A DNA stretch of 38,436 nt from Janthinobacterium sp. (GCA_025356595.1 JANXSQ010000099.1:1-38436), one strand, 5' to 3'. Positions 1 through 9,681 are shown, counted from the first letter of the stretch. Translations and numbers: made by a program. The notes: generated by a model from the letters alone, not told the origin.

Positions 1-140
1 TCCGTTCCGGGCTACGCCCTCCACGGATTCCCCTTCTTTATTTGGTACACTTATCCACAGCTGCTACTCAAAAACGCAGCGTCCCGCCCTGGGTCAAATT
101 TGGATCGGCGCGGTGGGTCAATATTGGATCGGCGCCAACA
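1..140. mobile_element. Terminal region of an IS21-family insertion sequence (truncated by window edge)
   Basis: Read on the minus strand from position 140, the sequence begins TGTTGGCGCCGATCC and carries two copies of a GCCGATCC-type internal repeat, the usual design of an IS21-family end (TGT terminus followed by spaced terminal repeats to which the IstA transposase binds). The istA/istB genes would lie to the left, outside the window. The family assignment comes from remembered end structure, not a search. The 3' end of arsC begins directly beyond the terminus, so the element appears to have landed in, or recombined with, an arsenate reductase gene. Confidence 0.6.
91..134. repeat. Two 20-bp direct repeats of the IS21-type end
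   Basis: Copies at 91-110 and 115-134 read gggtcaa, two or three A/T bases, then ttggatcggcg. They differ only at the centre and start 24 bp apart. Multiple spaced terminal repeats of this kind are typical transposase-binding sites in IS21-family ends. Confidence 0.7.
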
Positions 141-141
141 G

Positions 142-252
142 ATGATGGCCCATCCCATCCTGATCAACCGGCCTTTCGTGGTAACGCAGCGGGGCGCGCG
201 GCTGTGCCGGCCGGCCGAGTTGGTGCTGGAGATTCTGCCGGCGCCGCTGTAA
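142..252 (+). pseudogene. arsC: arsC 3' fragment (arsenate reductase C-terminus)
   Basis: An in-frame stretch encodes the C-terminal 36 residues of a glutaredoxin-type arsenate reductase and then stops with TAA at 250-252. The peptide contains MAHPILINRPFVV and ARLCRPAE, the strongly conserved final block of ArsC; the arginine in INRP is one of the arsenate-binding arginines. The N-terminal three quarters, including the catalytic cysteine, is missing because the IS21-type terminus sits immediately upstream. The reading frame remains open for two or three codons (QQ) before the element boundary near 133-140. The fragment cannot be functional on its own. Confidence 0.8.
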
Positions 253-308
253 GGCCAGGCCCGGCCCGGCGCCGCGCGCGCCGCCACGCCGGTCCGGGCG
301 CGCGGCAA

Positions 309-334
309 TGAAAAACGGCGCCGATGGCGCCGTT
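309..334 (-). terminator. Rho-independent terminator of ispB
   Basis: A perfect 9-bp stem (314-322 with 326-334) and a 3-nt loop is followed on the minus strand by a run of U (A-run at 311-315). It lies 24 bp beyond the ispB stop codon. Confidence 0.75.
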
Positions 335-357
335 GTCGTTCCCGCGTGCCGCGCCCC

Positions 358-1347
358 TCAGTGGTTGCGGTCGACCGCGAAGACGCACAGTTGCAGCAGC
401 GCGTCCTTGTATTGGCTGGCCGGCAGGCCGGCGATGGCGTCGCTGGCGCGCTGCGCCGCCACTTCGGCCGCGCGCCGCGTGTAGTCGAGCGCGCCGCTGC
501 TGGTGATGGCGGCGAGGATGGCGTCGAAGTGCTGCTCGTCGCCTTTTTCGATGCATTCGCGCACCAGGGCGCGCTCTTCGGGCGTGCCGTTCTCCATCAG
601 GTAGATCAGCGGCAGGGTCGGCTTGCCTTCGCGCAGGTCGTCGCCGACGTTCTTGCCGATTTCGGCCGCGTCGCCGGCGTAGTCGAGCACGTCGTCGATG
701 AGCTGGAAGGCGGTGCCCAGCGAGCGGCCGTATTCGCCGGCCGCCTCGATCTCGGCGTCGCCGGCGCCGGAGATCAGGGCGCCCAGTTGCGCCGCCGCCT
801 CGAACAGCTTGGCCGTCTTCGAGCGGATCACCTGCAGGTAGCGTTCCTCGTTGACGTCCGGATCGTGCATGTTCAGCAGTTGCAGCACTTCGCCCTCGGC
901 GATGACGTTGGTGGCGTCGGAGAGGATCTGCATCACGCGCATATTGTTCAGCGTGACCATCATCTGGAAGGAGCGCGAGTAGAGGAAGTCGCCCACCAGC
1001 ACCGAGGCGGCGTTGCCGAACAGGGCGTTGGCCGTCTGCCGGCCGCGCCGCATCGACGATTCGTCGACGACGTCGTCGTGCAGCAGCGTCGCGGTGTGGA
1101 TGAATTCGACGACGGCCGCCAGTTCGTGGTGGGCCGTGCCCCGGTAGGAATAGGCGTTCGCCACCAGCAGCACCAGCACGGGGCGGATGCGCTTGCCGCC
1201 GGCGCTGATGATGTATTCGGCGATCTGGTTCACGAGGCTGACCTCGGAATGCAGTTTTTGCCGGATCACGGTGTTGACTGCCTCCATGTCGGTGGCGATC
1301 GAAAGGGCGATGGTGTTCTGGGTGGCGGTTTTGTGAGCGGCAGACAA
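358..1347 (-). CDS. ispB: Octaprenyl diphosphate synthase (long-chain trans-prenyltransferase)
   Basis: Adds isopentenyl units to farnesyl diphosphate to make the C40 side chain of ubiquinone. With the chosen start the protein has 329 residues (E. coli IspB has 323). Both aspartate-rich Mg-diphosphate motifs are intact: DDVVD at about 91-95 and DDVLD at about 218-222, with the GGKRIRP block at 50-56 and a KPTLPL block after the second motif. The start is taken as TTG at 1347, because AGG lies six bases upstream, a TATAAT lies about 30 bp upstream, and the N-terminal length then matches E. coli. An ATG at 1287 would give 309 residues and is the main alternative. The open frame runs further upstream only because the DNA is GC-rich. 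It is divergent from rplU, the usual arrangement in proteobacteria. Confidence 0.95.
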   Translation of the reverse strand: MSAAHKTATQNTIALSIATDMEAVNTVIRQKLHSEVSLVNQIAEYIISAGGKRIRPVLVLLVANAYSYRGTAHHELAAVVEFIHTATLLHDDVVDESSMRRGRQTANALFGNAASVLVGDFLYSRSFQMMVTLNNMRVMQILSDATNVIAEGEVLQLLNMHDPDVNEERYLQVIRSKTAKLFEAAAQLGALISGAGDAEIEAAGEYGRSLGTAFQLIDDVLDYAGDAAEIGKNVGDDLREGKPTLPLIYLMENGTPEERALVRECIEKGDEQHFDAILAAITSSGALDYTRRAAEVAAQRASDAIAGLPASQYKDALLQLCVFAVDRNH

Positions 1348-1378
1348 GGCGAACCTGCTATAGATATTAGGTGCGGCG

Positions 1379-1384
1379 ATTATA
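1379..1384 (-). promoter_or_regulatory. Probable -10 box of the ispB promoter
   Basis: A perfect TATAAT on the minus strand lies 31 bp upstream of the proposed TTG start of ispB. No convincing -35 box is visible at the expected distance, so the promoter call rests on the -10 and its position. Confidence 0.45.
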
Positions 1385-1530
1385 CGACATGCCCGGCGCC
1401 GCCGGGTCGATTGCCGCCCCCTGCGGGCCCTGCGGGGCGATTTTTGCCCCCGCGGCGGGCTTTTTCGTCCCCGCGGGCGCGCCGCGCTGCGGGGCGACAT
1501 ACCACGGCAGCGGATTTTTGTGAATAGTTT

Positions 1531-1559
1531 TTGACGTCAATTCGCAGTCCATGTATAAT
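1531..1559 (+). promoter_or_regulatory. Sigma-70 promoter of rplU-rpmA
   Basis: TTGACG (1531-1536), a 17-bp spacer and TATAAT (1554-1559) form a near-consensus promoter, as expected for a ribosomal protein operon. Transcription would start near 1566 and give a leader of about 74 nt. The leader holds two small hairpins around 1578-1605 that could affect initiation or autoregulation; no known leader family was recognised. Confidence 0.85.
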
Positions 1560-1639
1560 CGCAGGTTCTCCCGGCCAGGTAGGGCTTGCTTTGCCCGGTC
1601 CGAGGGACATTCTTTCAACATTTGATGAGGTTTCAAATC

Positions 1640-1951
1640 ATGTACGCGGTCATAAAAACCGGTGGCAAACAATACAAAGTTGTCGCTGGCGAAAAACTTA
1701 AAGTAGAACAGATACCGGCAGACATTGGTTCCGAAATCACCATCGATCAAGTACTCGCAGTAGGTGCGGGCGACACCATCAAGTTTGGTGCCCCATTGGT
1801 CGAAGGTGCAACGGTACTGGTTACGGTTGTGGCGCATGGTCGCCATGATAAGGTCAAAATTTTCAAGATGCGTCGTCGTAAGCACTACCAAAAGCATCAA
1901 GGCCATCGCCAGAATTTTACCGAAATCCAAATCGTTTCGATCAACGGCTAA
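1640..1951 (+). CDS. rplU: 50S ribosomal protein L21
   Basis: A 103-residue protein starting [14 protein letters not shown], the L21 signature, with the basic [16 protein letters not shown] segment near the C-terminus that contacts 23S rRNA. The length equals the family norm. A GAGG ribosome-binding site lies about 10 bases before the ATG. It is the first gene of the rplU-rpmA operon, 40 bp ahead of rpmA. Base composition is less GC-rich than the neighbours, as is common for highly expressed ribosomal genes. Confidence 0.98.
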   Translation: MYAVIKTGGKQYKVVAGEKLKVEQIPADIGSEITIDQVLAVGAGDTIKFGAPLVEGATVLVTVVAHGRHDKVKIFKMRRRKHYQKHQGHRQNFTEIQIVSING

Positions 1952-1991
1952 TCGCCGTTGTTCGGATTAATCAGCTATCAAGGAGTCTTAA

Positions 1992-2264
1992 ATGGCACAC
2001 AAAAAAGGCGGCGGCACAACGCGCAACGGCCGTGATTCAGAATCAAAACGCCTGGGCGTAAAAGTCTACGGCGGCCAAGCGATTAACGCTGGCGGCATCA
2101 TCATTCGTCAACGCGGCACGCCAGTGCGCGCCGGCGAAGGCGTTGGCATGGGCAAGGACCACACTCTGTTCGCGTTGATCGCAGGCAAAGTGAAGTTCAT
2201 TGTTCGTGGCGCCAAGTCGCACCAGTTCGTTACCGTTGTAGCAAACGAAGCAGTACCAGCGTAA
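1992..2264 (+). CDS. rpmA: 50S ribosomal protein L27
   Basis: A 90-residue protein beginning [16 protein letters not shown], the conserved N-terminal tail of L27 that reaches the peptidyl-transferase centre. The rest ([30 protein letters not shown]) follows the family along its length. AGGAG lies seven bases upstream of the ATG. It is co-transcribed with rplU and followed 43 bp later by a strong terminator, so obgE probably receives only read-through or its own transcription. Confidence 0.98.
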   Translation: MAHKKGGGTTRNGRDSESKRLGVKVYGGQAINAGGIIIRQRGTPVRAGEGVGMGKDHTLFALIAGKVKFIVRGAKSHQFVTVVANEAVPA

Positions 2265-2289
2265 TACTTCACGTATTCGCATCATGTAA

Positions 2290-3465
<1,176 letters not shown>

Positions 3466-3512
3466 GAGCGCATCGGTAGGTTTGGCGCGCGGCATCGGCC
3501 GCTGCGCCATTG

Positions 3513-3552
3513 CGCCGCGCGTCCCTCACGGGGCGCGCGGCGAAGGTTTTTT
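3513..3552 (+). terminator. Probable terminator after obgE
   Basis: A 9-bp GC-only stem (3513-3521 with 3534-3542), extended by a CCC/GGG pair inside the loop, is followed after 4 nt by six T residues at 3547-3552. The short gap between stem and T-run makes it slightly imperfect. Confidence 0.6.
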
Positions 3553-3798
3553 CGCGCCGGCGCGCGCGGCTATCCGCCGCCCGCCGGCGCCGACGGGCTT
3601 GGGCCGGCTATCGCCGCCCGGGCGCCGCACACGGCAAGGCCAGGCGAGGCGCCTGTCCCCGGCGATGTCACAGCAATGTTCGTCCCGGCGCGGCCGGCCG
3701 TTCGCGGCGTCTTCGGTTGCGCGGGTTTTTTGTTAGTCATGTGCGGGGTTGCCCTGGCTTGCCGGCGCTCCGCGTCTTCAGATAAGAGCCGCTGCATC
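3553..3798 (+). other. Intergenic region upstream of proB, no gene seen
   Basis: The obgE-proB gap is 333 bp and very GC-rich. Beyond the terminator no conserved reading frame, RNA gene or convincing sigma-70 promoter was seen. The proB frame stays open to 3676, but that extension is low-complexity, lacks family similarity, and the ATG at 3799 matches ProB N-termini. Confidence 0.4.
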
Positions 3799-4917
3799 AT
3801 GAAATCCCTCATTCAAAAAGCCACCCGCATCATCATCAAGGTCGGCTCCTCGCTGGTCACCAACGACGGCCGCGGCCTGGACCACGCCGCCATCGCGCGC
3901 TGGGCCGTGCAGATCGCCGGCCTGCGCGCGCTGGGCAAGGAGGTCGTGCTGGTCAGCTCGGGCGCCGTCGCCGAGGGCATGCTGCGCCTGGGCTTCGAAC
4001 GCCGCCCCACCGATATCCACGAATTGCAGGCCTGCGCCGCCGTCGGCCAGATGGGCCTGGCGCAAATCTATGAAACCAGCTTCCGCGCCCACGGCCTGGG
4101 CACGGCGCAGGTGCTGCTGACGCACGCCGACCTGGCCGACCGCGAACGCTATCTGAACGCCCGCTCGACCCTGACCACGCTGCTGCGCCTGGGCATCGTC
4201 CCCATCATCAACGAGAACGACACCGTGGTCACCGACGAGATCAAGTTCGGCGACAACGACACCCTGGGCGCGCTGGTGGCGAACCTGATCGAGGCCGACG
4301 CCCTGATCATCCTGACCGACCAGAACGGCCTGTTCTCGGCCGACCCGCGCAAGGACCCGGACGCCTACCTGATCACCCGGGCGCAGGCGGGCGACCCGGC
4401 GCTGGAGGCGATGGCCGGCGGCGCCGGCAGCGATATCGGCCGCGGCGGCATGCTGACCAAGATCCTCGCCGCCAAGCGCGCCGCCAAGTCGGGCGCGCAC
4501 ACCATCATCGCCTGGGGCCGCGACAGCGACGTGCTGACGCGCCTGGCCAACGGCGAGGCCATCGGCACCGAGCTGACGGCGCAGACCGGCCACCTGACGG
4601 CGCGCAAGCAGTGGATGGCCGACCATCTGCACACGGCCGGCAAGGTGGTGCTGGACGCCGGCGCCGTGCAGAAGCTGACGCGCGAGGGCAAGTCGCTGCT
4701 GCCGATCGGCGTCATCGACGTCAAGGGCGAGTTCGGCCGCGGCGCCGTCATCACCTGCGTCGGCGAGGACGGCCGGGCCGTCGCGCGCGGCCTGTCGAAC
4801 TACACCAGCGCCGAGGCGCGCCGCATCATGCGCCATCCCTCGGCCGAGATCGAGTCCATCCTCGGCTTCCTGGAAGGACAGGAGCTGGTGCATCGGGACA
4901 ATATGGTCTTGCTCTGA
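3799..4917 (+). CDS. proB: Glutamate 5-kinase
   Basis: Phosphorylates L-glutamate at the gamma-carboxyl, the first and feedback-regulated step of proline synthesis. The protein has 372 residues (E. coli 367). The amino-acid kinase domain covers about 8-260 with [11 protein letters not shown] at the nucleotide site, [16 protein letters not shown] and the FGDNDTL segment that binds glutamate. A C-terminal PUA domain follows (about 275-355; [23 protein letters not shown]). The start at 3799 puts [18 protein letters not shown] at the N-terminus, as in relatives. proA is not adjacent. The gene ends at a hairpin shared with the convergent VOC gene. Confidence 0.96.
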   Translation: MKSLIQKATRIIIKVGSSLVTNDGRGLDHAAIARWAVQIAGLRALGKEVVLVSSGAVAEGMLRLGFERRPTDIHELQACAAVGQMGLAQIYETSFRAHGLGTAQVLLTHADLADRERYLNARSTLTTLLRLGIVPIINENDTVVTDEIKFGDNDTLGALVANLIEADALIILTDQNGLFSADPRKDPDAYLITRAQAGDPALEAMAGGAGSDIGRGGMLTKILAAKRAAKSGAHTIIAWGRDSDVLTRLANGEAIGTELTAQTGHLTARKQWMADHLHTAGKVVLDAGAVQKLTREGKSLLPIGVIDVKGEFGRGAVITCVGEDGRAVARGLSNYTSAEARRIMRHPSAEIESILGFLEGQELVHRDNMVLL

Positions 4918-4936
4918 GGGGCGGGCTGGTCAACGC

Positions 4937-4964
4937 AAAACGCGCACTCCGGTGCGCGTTTTTT
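4937..4964 (+). terminator. Terminator between convergent proB and VOC gene, probably bidirectional
   Basis: An 11-bp stem (4937-4947 with 4952-4962) and a 4-nt loop end in six T residues on the plus strand. On the minus strand the same stem ends in four U, so it can also serve the convergent gene that stops at 4997. Confidence 0.85.
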
Positions 4965-4996
4965 CATGGGGAGGCGACACCGCCGGCGGTGCGCCG

Positions 4997-5389
4997 TCAG
5001 GCCTGCATCGGCGTGCACAGTTCGACCAGGGTGCCGTCCGGGCAACGCACATAGGAGACGATCTGGCCCCACGGCTTGCTGCTCGGCGCGGCCAGTTCGC
5101 GGGCGCCGGCGGCCAGCGCCCTGGCGTGCGCGCCGGCCACGTCGTCGGTGACGAGGCCGACTTCGACGCCCAGCGGTTGCGGCGCGCTGTCGGCATGGAT
5201 GTGGCCGCCGACGAAGTTCGCCGCCCCCATGGCGTGGGCGGCGAAGGCCAGCGTCGTCGCGCCCGTGTCCAGTTCGCCGTACATGCCCGATTCGTGCAGG
5301 AAGCGGCGCGCCAGGCCGAAGGCGGTTTCGTAGAAGGCGAGGGAGGCCGCGACGTCGGGGACGTAGGCGATGGTGTAGCCGAATTTCAT
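4997..5389 (-). CDS. VOC-family (glyoxalase/bleomycin-resistance fold) protein
   Basis: A 130-residue single VOC module. The N-terminus MKFGYTIAYVPDVAASLAFYETAFG is the typical first beta-alpha-beta unit, and the C-terminus ends with the PDGTLVELC strand that carries the usual metal-ligand glutamate. The family covers glyoxalase I, dioxygenases, fosfomycin and bleomycin resistance proteins; the substrate here cannot be told. A GGAG site precedes the ATG at 5389, so the longer frame to 5461 is unlikely. It is last in the minus-strand group after the GNAT gene, 55 bp away. Confidence 0.85.
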   Translation of the reverse strand: MKFGYTIAYVPDVAASLAFYETAFGLARRFLHESGMYGELDTGATTLAFAAHAMGAANFVGGHIHADSAPQPLGVEVGLVTDDVAGAHARALAAGARELAAPSSKPWGQIVSYVRCPDGTLVELCTPMQA

Positions 5390-5444
5390 GCTGAGCTCCG
5401 AAGTGGGAATGAAACTCAATCTTACATTAAATGCAATCGCGCGC

Positions 5445-5951
5445 CTATGCGGGCGGCGCAAGCGGCACGCTGGGCGCGCGCCATGCCATCTTCTGCAGCG
5501 TGATGCCGGGATGGCTGTCCAGCGCCTCCCATTCGGGCAGGAAGACGAAGCCGTGCTTGCGGTACAGCGCCACCGCGCGGTCGTTGTCCGGCGCGACGCC
5601 GAGCACGACGCGGCCGTGTCCCGCCTCGGCGGCGCGGGCCGTCACGGCGTCGACCAGGCGCCCGGCGATGCCCGCGCCGCGCCTGTCCGGCCGCAACCAC
5701 ATCGCGATCAACTGATACTCCCCGTCCGCGCCGACGGCGCCGCCGATCAGGCCCACCGCCTCGTCCTGCGCGAAGGCGAGCCAGTATTCTGCGGCGGTGC
5801 GGCCCGCCGCCCGTTCGCGCCACTGCGCCTCGGTGTAGGCCGCCGCGCCGGCGTAACTGAGGCCGAAGGCCAGCGGGGCGTCCAGCAGCGCGGCCAGGCG
5901 CAGGCTTTTCAGCGTTGGCCAGTCGTCTTCGCTGCAGGGACGCACGCTCAC
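5445..5951 (-). CDS. GNAT-family N-acetyltransferase
   Basis: A 168-residue protein with a single acetyltransferase fold (PF00583 type). The acetyl-CoA-binding segment is visible as LRPDRRGAGIAGRLVDAV (Q/RxxGxG/A signature), followed by ALYRKHGFV, the classical motif B end. The start is GTG at 5951, overlapping the nth stop codon by 3 nt; this gives [11 protein letters not shown], a normal GNAT N-terminus. Translational coupling to nth is likely. The substrate is unknown. A longer frame reading into nth was rejected because it overlaps it by 70 bp with non-conserved sequence. Confidence 0.85.
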   Translation of the reverse strand: MSVRPCSEDDWPTLKSLRLAALLDAPLAFGLSYAGAAAYTEAQWRERAAGRTAAEYWLAFAQDEAVGLIGGAVGADGEYQLIAMWLRPDRRGAGIAGRLVDAVTARAAEAGHGRVVLGVAPDNDRAVALYRKHGFVFLPEWEALDSHPGITLQKMAWRAPSVPLAPPA

Positions 5952-6595
5952 GGCGCGTCCGGCGCCGCGGTCTTGTCCTTGTACTCGCACAGGTCGACGA
6001 TCATGCAGTTCCAGCATTCCGGCTTGCGCGCCTTGCAGGTGTAGCGCCCGTGCAGTATCAGCCAGTGGTGGGCGTCGAGCAGGAACTCCCTGGGCACGAA
6101 CTTGAGCAGCTTCTGTTCGACGATCTCGACCGTCTTGCCGGGCGCGATGCCGGTGCGGTTGGAGACGCGGAAGATGTGCGTGTCGACGGCCATGGCGATT
6201 TCGCCGAAGGCGGTGTTGAGCACGACGTTGGCGGTCTTGCGGCCGACGCCGGGCAGTTCCACCAGTTGCTCGCGCGTGCGCGGCACTTCGCCGGCGTATT
6301 TGTCGACCAGGATCTGGCAGGTGGCGATGACGTTCCTGGCCTTGGTCGGATACAGGCCGATGGTCTTGATGTAGTCCTTCAGCTCGTCGATGCCCAGCGC
6401 CAGAATGGCCTGCGGGGTGTTGGCCACCGCGTACAAGGGGCGCGTCGCCTTGTTGACGCCGACGTCGGTGGCCTGGGCCGACAGCAGCACGGCGATCAGG
6501 AGTTCGAAGGGCGTGCTGTATTCCAGTTCGGTGAGCGGTTTCGGGTTGGCGGCGCGGAAGCGGGTGAAGATTTCCAGTCGTTTGGCGGCGTTCAT
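5948..6595 (-). CDS. nth: Endonuclease III (DNA glycosylase/AP lyase)
   Basis: A 215-residue base-excision repair enzyme that removes oxidised pyrimidines. It shows the helix-hairpin-helix [13 protein letters not shown] with the catalytic lysine, the downstream catalytic aspartate in [12 protein letters not shown], and the C-terminal 4Fe-4S cluster ligands in the C-x6-C-x2-C-x5-C spacing ([17 protein letters not shown]). Its ATG at 6595 overlaps the rsxB stop codon (ATGA), a conserved rnfB-nth linkage in many proteobacteria. The reason for the pairing may be shared Fe-S chemistry; that is inference. Confidence 0.97.
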   Translation of the reverse strand: MNAAKRLEIFTRFRAANPKPLTELEYSTPFELLIAVLLSAQATDVGVNKATRPLYAVANTPQAILALGIDELKDYIKTIGLYPTKARNVIATCQILVDKYAGEVPRTREQLVELPGVGRKTANVVLNTAFGEIAMAVDTHIFRVSNRTGIAPGKTVEIVEQKLLKFVPREFLLDAHHWLILHGRYTCKARKPECWNCMIVDLCEYKDKTAAPDAP

Positions 6596-7284
6596 GCGCC
6601 GTCGTCCGGTCCGGCGCCGGCGGCCTTGGCGCGCGCCCGCTCCATGGCGGCGGCGATGATGGCGCGCTTGCGTTCCTTCTCGGCGATTTCCTCTGCGCTG
6701 TTGCCGGGCTCGGCCGTGACGGCCTTCATCTTCTCGACCGCCTTGGCGGCCAGGCGGGCGTCGTTCTCGGCCGCCTCGCGGCGCAGGCGCAGGGCGCGGA
6801 AGTCGTGCCGTTCGCGCGCCGCCGCCGCCTGCGCGGCGCTCCAGGCGTCCCAGCCGGTGCTGTCGGTGATTGGGTACATGACGATGCAGTCGACCGGGCA
6901 GGGCGCCACGCACAGGTCGCAGCCGGTGCACAGGCTGGGCAGGATGGTGTGCATCTGCTTGGCCGCGCCGAGGATGGCGTCCACCGGGCAGGCCTGGATG
7001 CACAGGGTGCAGCCTATGCACAGCGACTCGTCGATGAAGGCGACGGCGCGCGGCCGCTCGTGGCCGTGGACCGGGTTGAGGGGGATGATCTTGCGGCCCA
7101 GCAGGCCGGCCAGGCGCGAGATGCCCTCGGCGCCGCCCGGCGGACACTGGTTGATGTCGGCGGCGCCGGCGGCGATCGCCTCGGCGTAGGGGCGGCAGCC
7201 GTCGTAGCCGCATTTGGTGCACTGGGTCTGCGGCAGCAGGTCTTCGATCTGGTCGGCGAGGGCGGGGTGGTCTGGATGCGGCAC
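6592..7284 (-). CDS. rsxB: RnfB/RsxB-type electron transport ferredoxin subunit (orphan)
   Basis: A 230-residue Fe-S protein. An N-terminal four-Fe cluster domain carries [16 protein letters not shown] and a later CPPGG (the RnfB Fer4_4 motif at about 22-49). It is followed by two 4Fe-4S ferredoxin motifs, [16 protein letters not shown] and [16 protein letters not shown]. The C-terminal 80 residues are charged and alpha-helical ([29 protein letters not shown]). Unlike complete RnfB it has no N-terminal membrane segment, and no rnfA/C/D/E genes flank it. Betaproteobacteria often carry such an orphan soluble RnfB next to nth. The start is GTG at 7284 with only a weak ribosome-binding site. Confidence 0.88.
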   Translation of the reverse strand: MPHPDHPALADQIEDLLPQTQCTKCGYDGCRPYAEAIAAGAADINQCPPGGAEGISRLAGLLGRKIIPLNPVHGHERPRAVAFIDESLCIGCTLCIQACPVDAILGAAKQMHTILPSLCTGCDLCVAPCPVDCIVMYPITDSTGWDAWSAAQAAAARERHDFRALRLRREAAENDARLAAKAVEKMKAVTAEPGNSAEEIAEKERKRAIIAAAMERARAKAAGAGPDDGA

Positions 7285-7522
7285 GGTGATCTTCGCTGCG
7301 ATAAAACCCCATTATCCAATATCTGGGGCAGGGCAAGGGGAAATCCGCGCCGGCGCGGTGTGGCGCAAGGGACAATTTTTTCGACTATTTCCACCGCGAA
7401 CATTCGTATGCCGATAAACAACTTTGAAATGGGGTTTGTTTATGGGAGCATAGTTACTACCATGTAGATGGGCGCGGGGGGCCGGGATTGCGCCGCGCGC
7501 CTGGCGTTCGAGGAGTCGAAAA

Positions 7523-8317
7523 ATGAGTATGCTCAGGGCGGTCGCCCTGCTGGTCGGCCTGTTCGCGTCCTTGCAGGCGGCGGCGTCGGGATTGCCGGCC
7601 GAGGCCGCGCCGCCGATTTATTTCGCGGCCGAGGATTGGCCGCCGTTCATCTCGGCCTCGCTGGCCGGCGACGGTTTGTCGGGCACGATGGCGCGGGCGG
7701 CGTTCGCGCGCGCCGGCTATCAGTTCAAGGTCAATTATTTCCCCTGGAAGCGGACCATGCGCCTGGGCCTGACGGACCCGGCCTACGCCGGCTTCCTGGC
7801 CGTCTGGCGCACCCCGGAACGGGAAAAGCTGTGCTATTTTTCCGCCCCCATCGGCAACACGCTGACGGTGCTGGCCTATCTGAAGGAGGCGCCGCCTTCG
7901 GCCTCCACCCTGGAGCAACTGGAGGGCAGCAAGATCGGCACGGTGGCCGGCTATTCCAACGGCGAGCAATTCGACGCCCTGGTCAGGCGCGGCGTGCTGC
8001 GCGTCGAGGAGGGCGTCAACGACGACACCAATCTGCGCAAATTGCTGAAGCGGCGCTTCGGCGTCATCGTCATCGAAAAGCATGTGCTGCGGCATATGCT
8101 GACGGGTTCCCAGTTCAGCGACGCCGACCGGGCCCGCATCGGCATCTCCGAGACTTTCTTCAAGGAGCGTCCGGTGCACATGTGCTTCAAGCGCACCGCG
8201 CAGGGCCTCGAGCAGCAGCACCGCTTCAACGAGGCGGCGCGCGAAATCGACCTGCTCAAGCTGGAGCGCGATTACTGGCGGCACGCCGGCGCCGCCGGCG
8301 GCGCGCCGGGCTACTAG
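7523..8317 (+). CDS. Periplasmic solute-binding protein, family 3 (amino-acid type)
   Basis: A 264-residue exported protein with a signal peptide of about 22 residues (MSMLRAVALLVGLFASLQAAAS). The mature part resembles PF00497 binding proteins: IYFAAEDWPPFISA at the start of the first lobe, GTVAGYSNGEQFDALV in the hinge and second lobe, and GVIVIEK near the return strand. GAGG lies about 10 bases before the ATG. No ABC permease or ATPase gene is adjacent, as is usual for the many orphan members of this family in Oxalobacteraceae. The ligand is not predictable; some orphans feed sensory or two-component systems. Confidence 0.8.
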   Translation: MSMLRAVALLVGLFASLQAAASGLPAEAAPPIYFAAEDWPPFISASLAGDGLSGTMARAAFARAGYQFKVNYFPWKRTMRLGLTDPAYAGFLAVWRTPEREKLCYFSAPIGNTLTVLAYLKEAPPSASTLEQLEGSKIGTVAGYSNGEQFDALVRRGVLRVEEGVNDDTNLRKLLKRRFGVIVIEKHVLRHMLTGSQFSDADRARIGISETFFKERPVHMCFKRTAQGLEQQHRFNEAAREIDLLKLERDYWRHAGAAGGAPGY

Positions 8318-8340
8318 GGCGGACGCTGCTGACTGGAATG

Positions 8341-8384
8341 AAAAAGCGGCGCGCCGCCGGGGGCGAACCCCGGCTGCGCGCCGC
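8341..8384 (-). terminator. Terminator of phaZ
   Basis: A long GC-rich hairpin (8346-8354 with 8376-8384 plus an inner CCGGGG/CCCCGG pairing) runs on the minus strand into UUUUU (A-run 8341-8345). It lies 21 bp beyond the phaZ stop codon. Confidence 0.75.
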
Positions 8385-8404
8385 CGTGTGAGGCTGTCTG
8401 ACGC

Positions 8405-9625
8405 TCAGGAATGCTGGGCGATGAACTTATTGATTTCCGGACAAATCACTTCGCGCCAGCGGCGGCCCGAGAAGATGCCGTAGTGGCCGCATTTCGGCGC
8501 CACGAAGTCGCGCTGCATGTCGGCCGGAATGCCGCTGCACAAGTCATGCGCGGCCTGGGTCTGGCCGGCGCCGGAGATGTCATCCAGCTCGCCTTCGACG
8601 GTGAACAGGGCGACATTCGTGATGTCCTGCGGACGCACCAGCTGGCCGCCCACTTCCCAGGTGCCCATCGGCAGCTTGAACTCCTGGAACACGGTCTTGA
8701 TCGTGTCCAGATAGTATTCGGCCGGCATGTCGAGCACCGCGTTGTACTCGTTGTAGAACTGGCGATGGCCTTCCGCCGGCTCGTCGTCGCCCGTCACCAG
8801 GTGCATATAGAATTCGCGGTGGCTCTGCGCGTGGCGGCCCGGGTTCATGGCGATGAAGCCGGCGTGCTGCAGGAAGCCCGGATAGACCTTGCGGCCGAAG
8901 CCCGGATAGTTGGGCGGCACGCCGTAGATGACGGTGTTTTCGAACCAGGAGAATTTCTTTTCCGTGGCCAGGTTGTTGACCTGGGTCGGCGATTTGCGCG
9001 GATCGATGGGGCCGCCCATCATCGTCATGGTCTTCGGCATCTTGGTGTCTTTGGCCGTGGCCATCAGCGAGATCGCCGCCAGCACCGGCACCGTCGGCTG
9101 GCACACGGAGATGACGTGCAGGTCCGGCGCCAGCAGGCGGATGAATTCCTGCACGTAGTAGATGTAGTCGTCCAGATGGAAGGGGCCGGCGCTCATCGGC
9201 ACCATGCGCGCGTCGGTCCAGTCGGTGATGTAGACGTCGTGCTCGGCCAGCAGGCCGCGCACGGTGTCGCGCAGCAGCGTCGAATGGTGGCCCGACAACG
9301 GCGCGACCAGCAGCACTTTCGACTGCGCCGGCGTGCCGGCGTCCTTCTTGAAGTGCAGCAGGCGGCAGAAGGGTTTGGTGACGACCACTTCCTCGCTGAT
9401 GGCCAGGGTCTTGCCGGCCACTTCGATGCTGTCGATGTCGAAGGTTGGTTTCTCGTAGTCCTTGCCGAGGCGGTACATCAGCTCGTAGCCGGCGGCGATG
9501 CGCTGGGCGAACGGCGTGTGGGCCAGCGGCGACACCGGATCGGTGAGCAACTTGGAGGACATGGCGGCCCACTGCATCACCGGAGTGAGGAAGGAGCGTT
9601 GCATTTCGTGTAATTGGTAGAGCAT
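8405..9625 (-). CDS. phaZ: Intracellular poly(3-hydroxybutyrate) depolymerase
   Basis: A 406-residue PhaZ1-type depolymerase that releases hydroxybutyrate from stored PHA granules. The N-terminus MLYQLHEMQRSFLTP and the block WTDARMVPMSAGPFHLDDYIYYVQEFIRLL are characteristic of the Ralstonia-type family. The nucleophile elbow reads SVCQPTVP with Cys at about 175, the known Ser-to-Cys change of this class of intracellular depolymerases; the final CGHYGIFSGRRWR holds the catalytic His. The start at 9625 is preceded by AAGGA; the frame runs 19 codons further upstream without a ribosome-binding site. There is no signal peptide, consistent with action on cytoplasmic granules. A PHA-system protein lies at 15075-15365. 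Confidence 0.93.
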   Translation of the reverse strand: MLYQLHEMQRSFLTPVMQWAAMSSKLLTDPVSPLAHTPFAQRIAAGYELMYRLGKDYEKPTFDIDSIEVAGKTLAISEEVVVTKPFCRLLHFKKDAGTPAQSKVLLVAPLSGHHSTLLRDTVRGLLAEHDVYITDWTDARMVPMSAGPFHLDDYIYYVQEFIRLLAPDLHVISVCQPTVPVLAAISLMATAKDTKMPKTMTMMGGPIDPRKSPTQVNNLATEKKFSWFENTVIYGVPPNYPGFGRKVYPGFLQHAGFIAMNPGRHAQSHREFYMHLVTGDDEPAEGHRQFYNEYNAVLDMPAEYYLDTIKTVFQEFKLPMGTWEVGGQLVRPQDITNVALFTVEGELDDISGAGQTQAAHDLCSGIPADMQRDFVAPKCGHYGIFSGRRWREVICPEINKFIAQHS

Positions 9626-9681
9626 AAATGTTTCCTTGTAGAGTGCCAGGCGCAAACTCCAGCTCCAAACATCATAATCCA

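Noticed and set aside
346-1527. Long plus-strand frame opposite ispB
   Set aside because: IspB has both aspartate-rich motifs and full length; the opposite frame is a compositional shadow.
3676-3798. N-terminal extension of ProB by 41 codons
   Set aside because: The extension is Arg/Cys-rich and unrelated to ProB; the ATG at 3799 gives the family N-terminus and length.
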